Assembly: GCF_033473495.1 (NCBI RefSeq)
Contig: NC_088937.1
Coordinates: 3,224,001-3,288,000 of the forward strand
Source of the DNA: Cercospora beticola
Lineage: Eukaryota; Ascomycota; Dothideomycetes; Mycosphaerellales; Mycosphaerellaceae
Direction of reading: 5' to 3'
DNA length: 64,000 bases
Position numbers and translations under genes: made by a program. Below the pieces are notes generated by a model, which saw only the letters and a program-made list of their open reading frames with translations, was not told the DNA's origin and searched no databases. This document shows, piece by piece, positions 45,363 to 56,840 of this stretch; the stretch's first letter is position 1, and each line of letters opens with the position of its first letter.

Positions 45363-47333
45363 CTTGGGGAGTTGGAAGAGAAAGCTACAAGATGAGTAGC
45401 TGGAGGGGAATGGCAGGGCGTATTTCATATGTGCAGAGTGGCACCCCGGATTGTCGGGCTGCTAGCACGGAGATCGACATCGTTGGTGGCCGCGTTGCTG
45501 CAATGTGAACCGCAACGGGCCTTGCAGAGGATGGAGTGACGCCTGCGCCAGTGAAAGTCTCCTGCCCCATGGATGAGAGAGCGCTGTAGCAGCTGGCTTG
45601 GCTACCCGAACGGGCTGGCGTCGATGGCTTTTCCTGGCTTGCGGCATGCTGTGCCTGGTCTTCGGCTGCCGGACAGCAATTCCACTGTGAGATGGGAATC
45701 GAGCGCGAAGACATGTGACATGGAGGGAGGTGGTGTGAAGTGGTTCGCTACCGCGCGGAAGGCGGTGCCTGCAGCCGGTCCGAGAAGTTCGGCGTCGATC
45801 ATCACGCCCGCCTAACTAGCGGAGGCAGGAAGGTCCATTCGAGCACACTCAAATCGCTTCCTGCACCTCCACTCTGCCATCACGAATCTTCTGCGTGCTG
45901 CTTCTGCTACCGCCGATGATGGCTCCGACGCGCAAACCAAGACTCCAGGATGGCCTCTGCGTGGCGGGACGTGGTATTTCAGACCCTGTCTGCACAATCT
46001 ACCTGCCAGCCGTTGGAAACAGTCTCTGCTCTGGAGAGCACCCTGGCGATCTGTCTCACTCCCGCCTTCCAAAATGGCCTTGAAGGTGTGTGTGACACGA
46101 AAACGCGTCAATTCTTTCTCTCTTCACTGTCGGTGCACAACCATCCGGGCTGCGATGGTGGCTCATTAGGTGATGAGCCAGATCGCGGCAATGAGAGCGT
46201 TGCCGCATGCGTTGCGGAGTCAGGATTGTGCGAGCTGCTCATGCCGTGGGAGGTCTCTCGGCTCCAGACGGATCGGCAAGCGTACCTGTGCGATTCGAGT
46301 TGGGTGATGTACTGCTCTGACTGGTACCTTAGTTGGCTGCGCTGGAGTACTGCCCTTGGCGTTCCCCTGAATTGTATCAGAGAGCAATGCTCGTTCGATA
46401 ACAAGTGGCCCATGGCCGTGCAAGCAAAGGTAATCTGCTGTCAGTGACGACCTTCAAACATCGCGAAGGGTCATTGAAGTCAATAACAAAGGCGATCAAC
46501 GATCGTGGAGAGAAATGGAAAGTCGACAGCAGAGAGCAATATGCTTACCATCAGAGACCTACGAGCAATCCAGTAGTTGACCAGGCAGATACACCAACGG
46601 CGTATCTGCCTAGTCAACTAAACCACCGAACGCCAAATGTCACACGACTCGTAGGGAAACAGCAAGAAGCTCAAGACGTACCTACCGAAGCTTTTTATCC
46701 TCGAAGCGCACGAAGAGAGTCAATTACACGCTTCCACCTCGTCGACACCGCTGGCGCCGCCAAAACCTCGGGGCCGAGCCTCAAACGAAGCATGGCTTTC
46801 TCCGGAGCATCCAGTATGTCCGTAAGCTCTCGCGGGGCTACGCTCTCACAGGCTTTATTGCTCTCCTCCACAGTTGCACGAGGGCTTGCCACGTTTCTGA
46901 CCCGAAATGTTGGGATGCAGCCAGCGGACATTGTTGCTCCGTTTCAACAATGCCTGTACTTATAAAGCCTAGAAAGGACGAAAGCATGAACCCAAGACCC
47001 TCCACAAAATGCCTAGGAATACCTGGACTTGATGCAGGCACAATCAGCACCACGGATTGCGCCAAGGCACAGAGGACAAGCGATCCCTGACTCATAGAAC
47101 ACTGAACGAAGGAAAAGAAGCTTCGCGGATGCGGGCGCAGTTCTCGAACGATTCCCGTCAGATTGGTAAGACCCTGCGCACAACAAGGCTTACTGTGTGA
47201 TGCAGGTGAAGTCTCGTGTGAAGTATGCTTGGCTATTCGTCGGTTAAGTGTCGGCTTATATTCGTGCGCTCGAATATAGCCTCGAAATCATTGTCTTCGC
47301 ACTTGTACGAACTACAGACGAACCCAACGTCTC
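45363..47333. other. 2-kb gene-poor region with hairpin
   Basis: Upstream of the MFS gene and downstream of the symporter. Short ORFs on both strands, including a minus-strand one at 46838-47095 with a hydrophobic start, none recognised. It contains the inverted repeat at 46574-46620. Confidence 0.5.
46574..46620. repeat. Near-perfect inverted repeat (19-bp arms, 9-nt loop)
   Basis: Arms 46574-46592 and 46602-46620 are reverse complements at 18 of 19 positions. The arms start TAGTTGAC and end GGCAGATAC. No coding gene spans it. Confidence 0.85.
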
Positions 47334-49529
47334 CTATCGAGGAGCCTGGTTCTCCCTCATAACGCGCTCCACCTCCTCCACAGCCTGCCCGTCTTCGCCC
47401 GCGTCCAGGTTGTCGTCTGTGATCCCGGTGACCTTTGCCATCTGGGAAGTGTAAGCGGTAGCCACTTTCTCACATGTGGTGGCTTAGGCAGTGCTTCCAC
47501 CTATCATTGTACTTACAATTCTTGCAGCGAAAATGTCGCTGCTCACATTGAGTGCCGTTCTGAAACGATCGATGAACCAATCGATAGCCACAACTACGGC
47601 GTACATTCCGGTGATCTGCGCTAGTCAATATCTCACGTTTGGTGGCTTGGATAAGGTTTCTACGCATCGCTTTACTTACAGGAATTCCAACGCTGTCCGC
47701 GATAATGACCGTCAAGACGAGCGAAGAGGAAGGAATAGGCGTGGTTGCAATCGAGGAAAGAACGCTCAGTATCACGATAAGAGCGTAATCGCCGGCATTC
47801 TGTTGTGTGCGCTCACAGTCAGCTAGCTCTCCATTTCCGAGACTCTGGGAATTTTGCTTACCAGGGTCATGCCCTGAGTGATGGCTAGGAAGACGACTAC
47901 GACAGGGAAGTAGATTGCCGTGCCCTGTGACCTTGCATGTTAGTTCCGTTCAACGAGCAATCGAGGAGAAACGTCTTCTCAACAGATGTTGTTGTTGTTG
48001 TGGTGACAACTTACGTCCATGTTGATCAGACATCCAAGCGGAGCGGTGAATTTGTACACGTTACTGGGTACTTTGTTCTTGCCCAAGCAGCGCCTAGTTG
48101 TAGTAAGTCAAGAGGTCAGCAGACGTTCCAGGCGTATCCTTTCGCGTTTGTTGACTAAGAGCGTTGTGCCCTATGATTAATCAAGCGGGGAAGAGGGCTT
48201 CTGCTTACATGGTTACCGGCAAAGTTGCGGCGGAAGATGCTGAACCCCAAGCAAGAATCCAAGCGGGTGCATGTTTGAGCCACCTGCACGGGAGGAGATT
48301 AGCCCGTGGGCCCGATAAGTTTTCTCGATCCCATGTAGACTTACCAGGTGAAGGGGTTCTGTCTTGTGAAAATCCAGAAGATTGCGGGGAGGAAGATCAG
48401 GAGGTGGATAAACTATCCAAGAAGCAGTCAGTAGAAGTTCCGCGATGTCTGAGGCAAGTTCCTCGTAAGTTGAAGATGTCTTGTGGTGATTTGATCTTAC
48501 CATTCCCGCAAGGGATGCACCGATGAGGACACCCAAGTTCTGGCCGATTGTTGCGACGTCCAAAGTCATCAAATTGCTGACGATCAAGAAGAAGACACCG
48601 ATTGGCGCCAGTTTGATCAGGAATTCGATGATGACATAGACGATTCGGTCGATTTCCTTGATTGCTCGCAGCAGAGAGGAGTTGGGCTTGAGCAGGCAGC
48701 CGACTACCACCGCTGTGACCAGCACGGCGAGTAGCTGGTCCTCTGCCAGAGCCTGGAAGACGTTCTGAGGGATAAAGCTGGTGAAGACAGTTACGACGAT
48801 GTCGTGAGGTTGTTGGCTGGCGCGCTCGTCGATGGTCTCTTGATCCTCTTCCGCTACTTCCAGGCTACCGGCATCCGCTTGCACCATGAGGTTCGACCAT
48901 ACTAAGTCCATCAAAATCATCTTTTTCGTGGTTAGTGAGCATCCCATGCGATTGAGGCTGGTCGACTGTAAAGTCGGTGGATGCAGGAATTGAGCGTGTT
49001 CGACCACGACTGTGGCAAGTACTTACGGAATGAACGACGGCTAACACGGTGGTTAAAACGTAGTACCCGATAGTCCATTTTGCTAATTTGGACCCTCCCT
49101 TTGTCATCGCTTTCAGATTCTGTACTGCTTCGTGTCAGCTTGATAACTGCGCGAACGCCCATGGCAAGGTGTCGATTCTTTGCGCATACCAGCAAGGACG
49201 ATTGCCGTAATAATGAGAGGAAGTACAGTTGCTCGCAGCGCACGAAGCCATAGGGTGCCTGGAATTTGGAGCACCACCGGGGCGGCTTCAGGAATATCAT
49301 CCACAGTGAACGACACCGCCAGCCCAATGCCCACCGCGACAAGAGCTGCGATCACGATCTGTAGAGCCGAGCCGGGGGTTTTCAGGTTGCGCAGTACCCT
49401 TGCGCCGAATTTCTCCTTCACGACCTCGCCATCTTGTCCATGTTGTGGTGTCGGACTTGTCTGCGAAGACTCCCTGGTGATATTCTCTTCAACTGGCGCG
49501 CCTTTCTCGTAGGTATCAACGGCCGTCAT
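47334..49529 (-). CDS. SLC1/DAACS-family dicarboxylate or amino-acid : cation symporter
   Basis: Ten coding exons: 49529-49190, 49124-49027, 48920-48501, 48412-48345, 48283-48209, 48093-48015, 47924-47862, 47799-47680, 47615-47517 and 47441-47334; 489 residues. All junctions were checked for GT-AG and frame. Seen: TM1 QIVIAALVAVGIGLAVSF, LRATVLPLIITAIVLAVQNL, the DIVVTVFTSFIPQNVFQALA loop, FLIKLAPIGVFFLIVSNLM, a SASSAATLPVT serine-rich re-entrant segment (HP1), NVYKFTAPLGCLINMDGTAIYFPVVVVFLA (substrate/cation core NMDGTA) and SIATTPIPSSSLVL (HP2). These are hallmark SLC1 (GltP/EAAT) motifs: secondary uptake of acidic amino acids or C4-dicarboxylates. It is far more intron-rich than its neighbours; introns 8 and 9 and the leader intron are introner-like elements. 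Confidence 0.9.
47442..47516 (-). repeat. Introner-like element c (symporter intron 9)
   Basis: 75 nt, GTAAGT to CAG; shares ATAGGTGGAAGC, AAGCCACCACATGTGAGA and CGCTTACAC blocks with elements a, b and e. Confidence 0.88.
47616..47679 (-). repeat. Introner-like element d (symporter intron 8), diverged and shortened
   Basis: 64 nt, GTAAGTAAAG to GCAG. Keeps CCAAGCCACCA and GTGAGA but has lost the CGCTTACAC block; the most diverged copy. Confidence 0.8.
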
Positions 49530-49610
49530 CTGAGAGTAACATGTGTAAGCGATGGTTACTGTCTCACATGTGGTGGCTTGGGTAGGGCTTCCACCTATGA
49601 CTTTACTCAC
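49530..49610 (-). repeat. Introner-like element e (symporter 5' UTR intron)
   Basis: 81 nt, GTGAGT to CAG. The symporter ATG starts at the very next base. By hand alignment it matches element a at 73 of 81 positions without gaps. Confidence 0.88.
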
Positions 49611-50826
49611 GTTGGGCGTTCGGTCGAGAAAGTGAGCCTTGGCAAGATAGGAAAAACAGGCGTGAAGTGGAGGAGACAACTAAGAACATATACTTATCAC
49701 GAGCAATTGCGAAAGACCGCACCTAGCCGTACCCGAAATGCGACCTCAGGCGAAGGATCTATCAGCCCAGAACTCAAGAGCGTCGAAGAACAGTGGCAAT
49801 GATAAGTCTTGCGCACGCGCGTGGTACCAAGTCCGAGGGCCAACCCAGAGCACTATGCTTGGGATTCGCTAAAGCACCTCGAGACAAGACCCCAGACGGT
49901 GAGCATGCCTCTTAGAGGCAGCTGGATGTCAACTTAAGCTCATCAATCTGGCGTAGGTGGCACCTCGCCCAGCGCCATTGGCTCAGCATCGCGCAATGGA
50001 GAGCAAATCTTTTTGCATTTCTCGCACGCGACGCCGTTCCTTTGACAGCATCCAAGATAACGTGCTTGGCCGGTGCACGCGGTCTATGGGTCTTGCTCGC
50101 ATGTCGGTGCCGTCCAAGACGGACTCCAGGCTTGGTAAATCTGGGAGGAGGCTCGGCGTTTTCGAAGCACGTCGAAGTGGGCAAGTCTGCTGCTGGAAGA
50201 GAAGGCGCTTCTGCACTTTGAGAGCCGTTCAGGAACAGCCAACAGCTAGGCCGCCGACCTAGAGACGAGTTGCTGATGGTGATGTTAGTGATGTTGGTGT
50301 GGCAGGAGTGGTGTCGTCTTAGCGCACCCTAGCGCCTGTGCTGAATAAGCACTTGGCATTCAAAAATGGTGGGAATAGACATGGGAATTGGAAGGAGAGG
50401 ACAGCGATTTCTTTGCTATGTGTACATGATCTTACACTGCATGCAAACTCTTACACCGTACAGACATAGTCGGTGATGAACAGACACCCCGCAGCTCCGT
50501 CTCACGCACTGGACTAGCTTTCCCGGCTTGCCGAGCCTCTCAGGCAAGCACTTGAACGCTCAGCTACTTGCAGTCTGATGCTCTAGGTACAATTTATTGG
50601 AAGCCGTGATCGATATCATGACAGACGGAAGACCTTAAGGGCCCACGGCGTTATTGCTCCAGCGCTGACTCGGGATTATCATTCACGGGATCGCCTGTGC
50701 AGTATCGACCATTGGAAAGGTACTTGAATTGTTGATCAAGGCTTGGGTTGTCTTTCTACTTCTGTATCTCTCTATCCTGATCCACAGCTTTGAAAAGCAT
50801 GTTCAGCTTGCTTCATATCTACACCA
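49611..50826. other. Intergenic region upstream of symporter
   Basis: About 1.2 kb: symporter leader and promoter, then the 3' side of a small gene. No recognised feature. Confidence 0.5.
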
Positions 50827-51467
50827 TTATTCCTCCTTTGGCTCTCCAAGAAGCTTCATAACCCTCACAGCCTCGGACTGGCACTTCTTCGTCTGGCCCT
50901 GGATTTCCGGCGCATATGGGTTGGTCAGAGGGTACGCTGCATCGAGCACAGAGCTGTTCGTCAAGACGGTCTTGTTGACAATCTTTCCAAGATCCTTGTT
51001 GGGCCGGAAGACATCTGCCTTCTCCTGTGCGGCTGCGATGAGTTTGTTCGAGGCGATAACGACCTGTTATTACAAGGGGAGTCAGTTTACCGAAGAAAGA
51101 AAGACGTGGAAAGCGGCACAGGAACAACGGACATCGTTCGCGGCATTCTTCAGGTCAGCCTGCGCAGACTCATCGTCGACATCGACAACATCTGTCGGCA
51201 GCTTCTTCGATTCCTTCAGAAGCTCGTCGTGGGCTTCCTTGATTTCCTGCAAGTGAGAAAGCCACCATGTTAGCATTCGGAAGCTCTGTACTCCCCGCAT
51301 TATCTCTTCTCCAAAATGGTAGTCTCTCGGACTGTCCGGGTCGGATTCAGACGTACCTTCAAGGTCTCGCTCAAATCATCCCCCTCATTTGCATTCTGAA
51401 GTGCCTGAGCAATGGTATAGGTCTTCTCGCCGAAGCCCTTGAAAGCCTGTTCCCACTGTTCTGCCAT
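50827..51467 (-). CDS. Small helical protein of unknown function
   Basis: Exons 51467-51357, 51246-51133 and 51063-50827, 153 residues, both introns phase 0 (GTACGT/GCAG and GTCCGT/ACAG). The second intron's donor is atypical; a GTAAAC donor further on would leave an intron of about 31 nt. The protein is mostly helical and soluble: MAEQWEQAFKGFGEKTYTIA, EIKEAHDELLKESKKLP, ADLKNAANDV, VVIASNKLIAAAQEKADVF. No signal peptide or membrane helix. No family was recognised. The consistent reading frame over three exons argues that it is real. Confidence 0.7.
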
Positions 51468-52025
51468 ATTGAATCTATCCGTTGTGAACGCAGTACTGGA
51501 AATGTAAGTGTCGAAGTTGGTAGTGACGCAGATCGATGAGAAGATGAATTCGGAGAAGAGAAGAGGACACGCGAGAACTAATTTATCTCTGTGCTGTCAG
51601 CTTGCGTGCTACCACTTGCTGATCTTCCAAGCTTCCAGACCATGAATGGGCCACAATCGTCATGCAAGGGAGGGGTGAAGATCTCCTGCCATATCGGGCT
51701 TGAGGAGCCATAAAGTTTGGTACTACTGCAGGAGCGTGGAATCGTGCTTGGCTTGTGAGAGATATGGACATGTGAAAAATGAACCTGGAATCGGTGTGCA
51801 AAGCTTTGAGTAGTGAGGACATCTTACAGTTCCAAAATGCTGATGCTGTACAGAACACCACTGATCCTTCAAAACGAATGCCGACAAACAACGCTGCTGT
51901 GCTCAAGTAATGCCTCAAGCGGCCAATCAATGTCATCGTAGCATCGCTCACAACATTCATGCCTTACTCAAATCCGCTGATTCGTCAAATACTTTGCAAG
52001 ACCAGAAGTGCCTGGAGGAGTTCTC
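51468..52025. other. Intergenic region
   Basis: 558 bases, nothing recognised; promoter of the 153-residue gene. Confidence 0.5.
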
Positions 52026-55000
52026 CTACTTGCGACCTCCTCGCTTCTTGCTCTGCTTGATAGCAAATCCACTACCAGTGAGATCTTCCTTCGGTGTCTC
52101 CTTGCCTGACTTCTTCGCGACCTCGCTCCAGCCTCCAGCACTAGCACCATTAGCGGGACTGGCGCTCTTGGGAATAGCAGTGTCGATAAGTCCCTTGTCG
52201 GCCAGGCGCTTGCGGCGAATGAATTCTTCAGCGAAGTGGCGCGAGTCGATTGTGCTAGACACGGCGTGGACTGCTTCGGTGATGATCTCGTTGTCTGGCG
52301 GCAGATTAAAGAGACCAGAGACGAAGTCCTCAACTGTACACGAGTTAGCAAATTTCGCAGTGAAATGTGTAAGGATGCATGACTTACCACTAATACCCTT
52401 GGCAAGGTCAGGACGAAGCTCGTTGGTTGCCCACTTCTTGAACTCATCTTGGGCATTGATGGCGGCTGCTCCCGAAGTCGTGCTCCTAACAGGCTGTCTT
52501 CGAGATGCTGCAGGCGGCTGTACAGTGGGCACGACGCCGGCACTGACAGTGCGAGCCGTCGGCGTCACAGGAGCTGGAGTCTTGACCTTGCCACTAGCTC
52601 CGACAGTAGTCCAGGCACTGTTGCCGGTGCTGATTTGAGGAGGTTGGGCATTCACTTTTCCAGCTAGGTTCGCGTAACTCTTTCCACCAGCTGGCGCAGC
52701 GACACCGGACATTGCGTTCGCGAGGGCTGCTTGCTGTTGAGCTTGAGCAGCATTCCTGCGCTTGCGGGACTCCTCCTCCTTCTGAATTTGGGCGAGTGTC
52801 TTCGAACCCGCTGCGCCGCTTGGCTTTTGAGCGGTTTTCGCCCACGCCGCGGGCGCGCCGCCAGTTGGAGTGGCGGGGGAAGGAGCGCCCCAAGTAGCTG
52901 ATGTCGGGATGCCAAGAGCTGGAGCTGCGACTTGCGCCTGCGCCTCCATCTCTTTCTGGAAAGCAGCACGGCGGGCGGCAGAAGCGAGCGCCTCTTGTTG
53001 CTCCGCCTGCCTCGCTTCAGCTTCCTGGATCTCGCGCAAGGATGGTCCCTTGGGCGCCTCTGCGGGTTCTTTTGCCCATGGCGCAACGGTGGCGCTGGGC
53101 GTGTCGACTGATGGGCTTTGTGAGAGACCACGCGAATCAGTCTGCAGCTGATCGGCGACGCTCTGCCTACCGGCACGCTGAGCAGCTGGAGCTGGAAGTG
53201 GGGACTGAGATGGTGCGGGTGGGAATGGCTGGGGCAGGCCAGGCTGCTGTGGCTGTGGGGAGTGTTTGGCAGAAGCTGCCTTTTGCACTTGCTCTGTGAG
53301 CGAGAGAGGCTCCTGTTGGCGGTCCTGTGGCGCCTGGGGCTCCGCGATTTCAGCGGCATCCTCCTCATCGGACTGAGCAGATGCAGCTGCAGCCTTGGCC
53401 TGATTCACCTGTGCTTGCTGAGCTGACTGCTGAAGTGCCTGGCCCTGCAGTTGCTGGAATTGCTCAAGACGTTCTTGTGTGGCCTGAGCCTGCTCCATCT
53501 CGTTTGCCTCATCTTTGGCATCATGCTCGGCCTGCTCCTGTTGCAATTTCGCACGATCCTGCATCAATTGCTGGACCTTGCCCTCGTGCTGCTCAGCTTG
53601 CTGCCTCGGCTGTTGCTGCAGCTGACCGGTAAACGGTTGTCCTGGTGCACCAAATTGGCCAGACTGTTGGCGATTGTCATTGACATTCATACGGTTGAGA
53701 AGATTTGGAATCTCTTCCTCTCTGATATGGCCAAGTGAAGGCGCGCCTACAGCACCAAGGCCAGCCGCCTGTGGTCTGTTGAAGGTGTTGTCAAAGAAGC
53801 CAGCCCCGCCAGCAGCACCAGTCGTTGGTCCTTGACTGGGACTTGGTTGGTAGTTTGCAGGGCTCTGGATGCTGCCGAAGCTTGGCTGAGACTGCAAGCT
53901 ATGAGCGCTGCTGTGGTGGTGCAATTGACCAGGGAGGCCGACTGCGCCTTGAGCTCCCATGTGTGACATACGCACTGACATTTGAGCTTGCGCGAGATGT
54001 TCCTTCTGTCGTGCCATGAGATACTGTTCCTCCTGCTTCCTGCGCTCAAGCGCATTCTGCTGCTCCGCAGTGAGAGTAGTACCGAAGCTTGGGAAGCTGT
54101 TTGCGAAAGGCGGCTGCGCACTGCCAGTGGCCGGATTGCCACCGGCACCTCCGCCAATCGCTCCTGCCCATGCGTTGGGACCAGATTGTGCTGCCGAGCC
54201 GTGCGGAATGCCAATTTGAGGAACCAGGAAAGGCTCACGAGAATTGCCGATGCGCCGTATAAGCTGCGCAAGTGGCTCGTAATCCTGATCTTCATACTTC
54301 TTGACGAGGAGCTCAGGTGAGAAAAAGCCAGCCTTGTACCAGTCATGCATCTCGAGACCTGACCAAGGACCCTGCGTCTGACCCTGAGGATCGCGATAAA
54401 TCCAGCGCATTCGATCAGGCATGACCATTGTGCGTTGTTGAGGTGCGGGTGGCTGGTTTGAAGCAGAGCTACCAGGCGGCTGATTCTGGCCCTGCTGCTG
54501 CGCTTGATCGTGCAATTGATGCTGGCTTTGTTGGTGATGTAGGTCCGCAGTATCATGCTGCAATTTGCCTGGCTGGCCATCGTTGAAGCCTTGATTTGCG
54601 AATGGACTCTCTGAGGATCGCCCAAAGTCACCAAGCCCGGTGAACTGCGCTGTTCGGTCGTGACTGCCATCCCGATCATGGTGACCATCGTTATGACGCA
54701 TTTGATCTTGCATCTGAGGCGGGAACATGCTGGCCATTCTGCCGCCACCGAAGCCCCCTTGCGCGCCAAACCCACCGAGACCCGCTAGACCTGGCGAACC
54801 CATATCACCCAAGGAGTTTGCGAAAATGCCTGGTCCGAAGGCGTTCATCGCTGCGTTGTGCCTCCCAGGCGTACCAAGCCCGCCTTGCGAAGCGGGCCAT
54901 GCCGATGCGCCTGGAAGTCCTCCCAATTGGCCAAGCCCACCAAACCCACCAGAGAAGCCACGCTGCGGTCCTGTACTGGAAGTCTGACTCCTGTCACTTG

Positions 55001-56840
55001 CGGGTCCCTGAGTCAGCGGACGGCCGAGGTTTGGCAATGGTCCTAGGCCGCCCAAACCGCCAAGTGGTGGTTGCGAGTGCTGCTGCGTTGGATCTGCTCC
55101 AAAATGGCCCAGTCCAGGTAGATGTGTATTGGGCACATCGCTATTATCCCCCTCGTTATTCTCGCCAGGGCGATCTGCGCCATGTTGTTCGGGGGACTTG
55201 TAAGGGTTCGTATCAGTGGGACTCATTGGTTCGTGTCCGCTAGCTTGCTGCAGACCCATACGCTGATGCGCAGGGGTCTGCTGGAATCCGTCTCGAGATC
55301 CAGCGTAGTTTTGACCGAAGCCGTGCGTATTGTCAGTAGTCATGCCAAACGCTCCGAATCCGAAATCGCCATGTGCGGCTTGGCGGCTGGGGGTGCCGAA
55401 GCCCTGGTACCCTTGTCTAGGCTGAGAATCACTGATGTCTTCATCGGCCGCGAGCGCAGCGCTGCCAGTGGGCAAGTCATCATCGTTCTGTTCTTGACTG
55501 TCGTCTGCGTGCTCGCCTCGATTTGCCGCGCGCCACGACTCATTTTCGACGACTCTGCCCAGACCGGGAATGCTAGGTTTCGGCTCCACACTTTTCGCGC
55601 CTCCATCTTCGCCTCCATCTTTGCTCAAAAGATTCTTGAACCTGCTCTCAGACCTTCCGCCCAGACCCGCTCCACCCTTGCTTCCTGGCGCAGCTTGCTG
55701 AGCAGTACTACTACTCACGCCAAAACTGCCAAAGGAGCCCATCGGAGCGAGGCCCGCGCCTTGTGGGCCAGGACCAGTGGACCAGGGAGAAGGGGAAGAG
55801 GGGCCATTGAGTCCAGCAGAGTGCGGCGCGATCGGGTTACGTCTGACCGAGCCGTATTGGGAGGCGGCAGGTTTATCGTCAGCATCCTTGTCCTCAGCTT
55901 TGTTCAAATTCTGTTCGGTCCTACGCCGCGTCAACGCCGAGGGAGGCGAAGGTGCTCGATGCTCAGTGAAGCCGCCAGGAGAAGATACATTTTGCGGGAA
56001 GGGATATGACTCGCTCGTCTCTCTACGACGGCCTGCCGCTCTCGCAACGCTTGGCGACATAGGTCCAAAGCCGCCGGGAGTGGTTGCACCAGTCGAGATA
56101 CTAATCTTTCGTCCTGTTGCACCGTTCGTTTGTTGGCCGTCTTTACTCGTGGGTTTGATGGGGTTATTGACGGAGGTCTTGAAGAGCTGTTTGCCCTGGT
56201 TAGTATGTGACGTTATTTCCCCCACACGCAATGCTCGTCTACACACCTCTCGCTCTTCGTCGTCCATCTCGACCAGTCCCAAAGGTTCGCTCGTGCCCTC
56301 TCTGTCCCACGCAAGATCTGGACCGGGTAGTGTGTCGCGGTGGTTGTCGCCTCTACCCCACCCCGCTGCGGCACCGTTTGTGATGTCGGGCTGCCAGCCA
56401 CCGACCAGATGCGTAGCCAGCCCGTCAGTTAACGCGCCCTGCTTGGACTGCAACACCTCGTATATGCCGAGCATTTCTTCCTTGGTATATTTCGTGCTCG
56501 GTGTAGTGCCGTTGGTGCGGAAGGGAGGGACATATGGCGCTGTTCGGACTGCGGCCGGGTTCTGATTCGAGTTGGGGCCATTGGTAGCGCCTGAAGGTCG
56601 CCGGAAGGTCTGCGTCGCGCCGTTCGTTCTCGGTAGTCTGTGCATTTGTATATGTCAGTACGTGGGCCTTGTTGGCAGTGTTTGGCGCATCGTGGTGGTT
56701 GGAGAGAGCACGCGCCGGCGCATCTGCTGTGGCACTCTTCCTCCCGCCCGTCTGGGGACTGCGTACCTGTCGCTGGCGGAGTCACGTGTGGAGGAGGAAT
56801 TGCCAGCCGCGGCTGATGCGAAAGAAGACGGCGGCGCCAT
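52026..56840 (-). CDS. GYF-domain protein (Smy2-like)
   Basis: Exons 56840-56767, 56637-56247, 56195-52388 and 52333-52026; 1526 residues. Introns: GTACGC...CTGAC...ACAG (129 nt), GTGTGT...ACTAACCAG (51 nt, stop-free), and GTAAGT...GCTAAC...ACAG (54 nt). The first intron gives the start MAPPSSFASAAAGNSSS; an in-frame ATG at 56645 lies inside that intron. The GYF domain is near residues 749-805: WIYRDPQGQTQGPWSGLEMHDWYKAGFF has the GPW-x4-M-x2-W-x3-GFF core that binds proline-rich PPG-phi ligands. The rest is disordered and Gly/Gln-rich, with a coiled coil near residues 1000-1090 (QDRAKLQQEQAEHDAKDEANE). Yeast relatives Smy2/Syh1 act in mRNA surveillance and COPII-linked processes; the role here is inferred. 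Confidence 0.9.

Noticed and set aside
53747..54775. 342-codon ORF within the GYF gene in another frame
   Set aside because: Explained by the low-complexity Gly/Gln/Pro coding sequence of the real frame.
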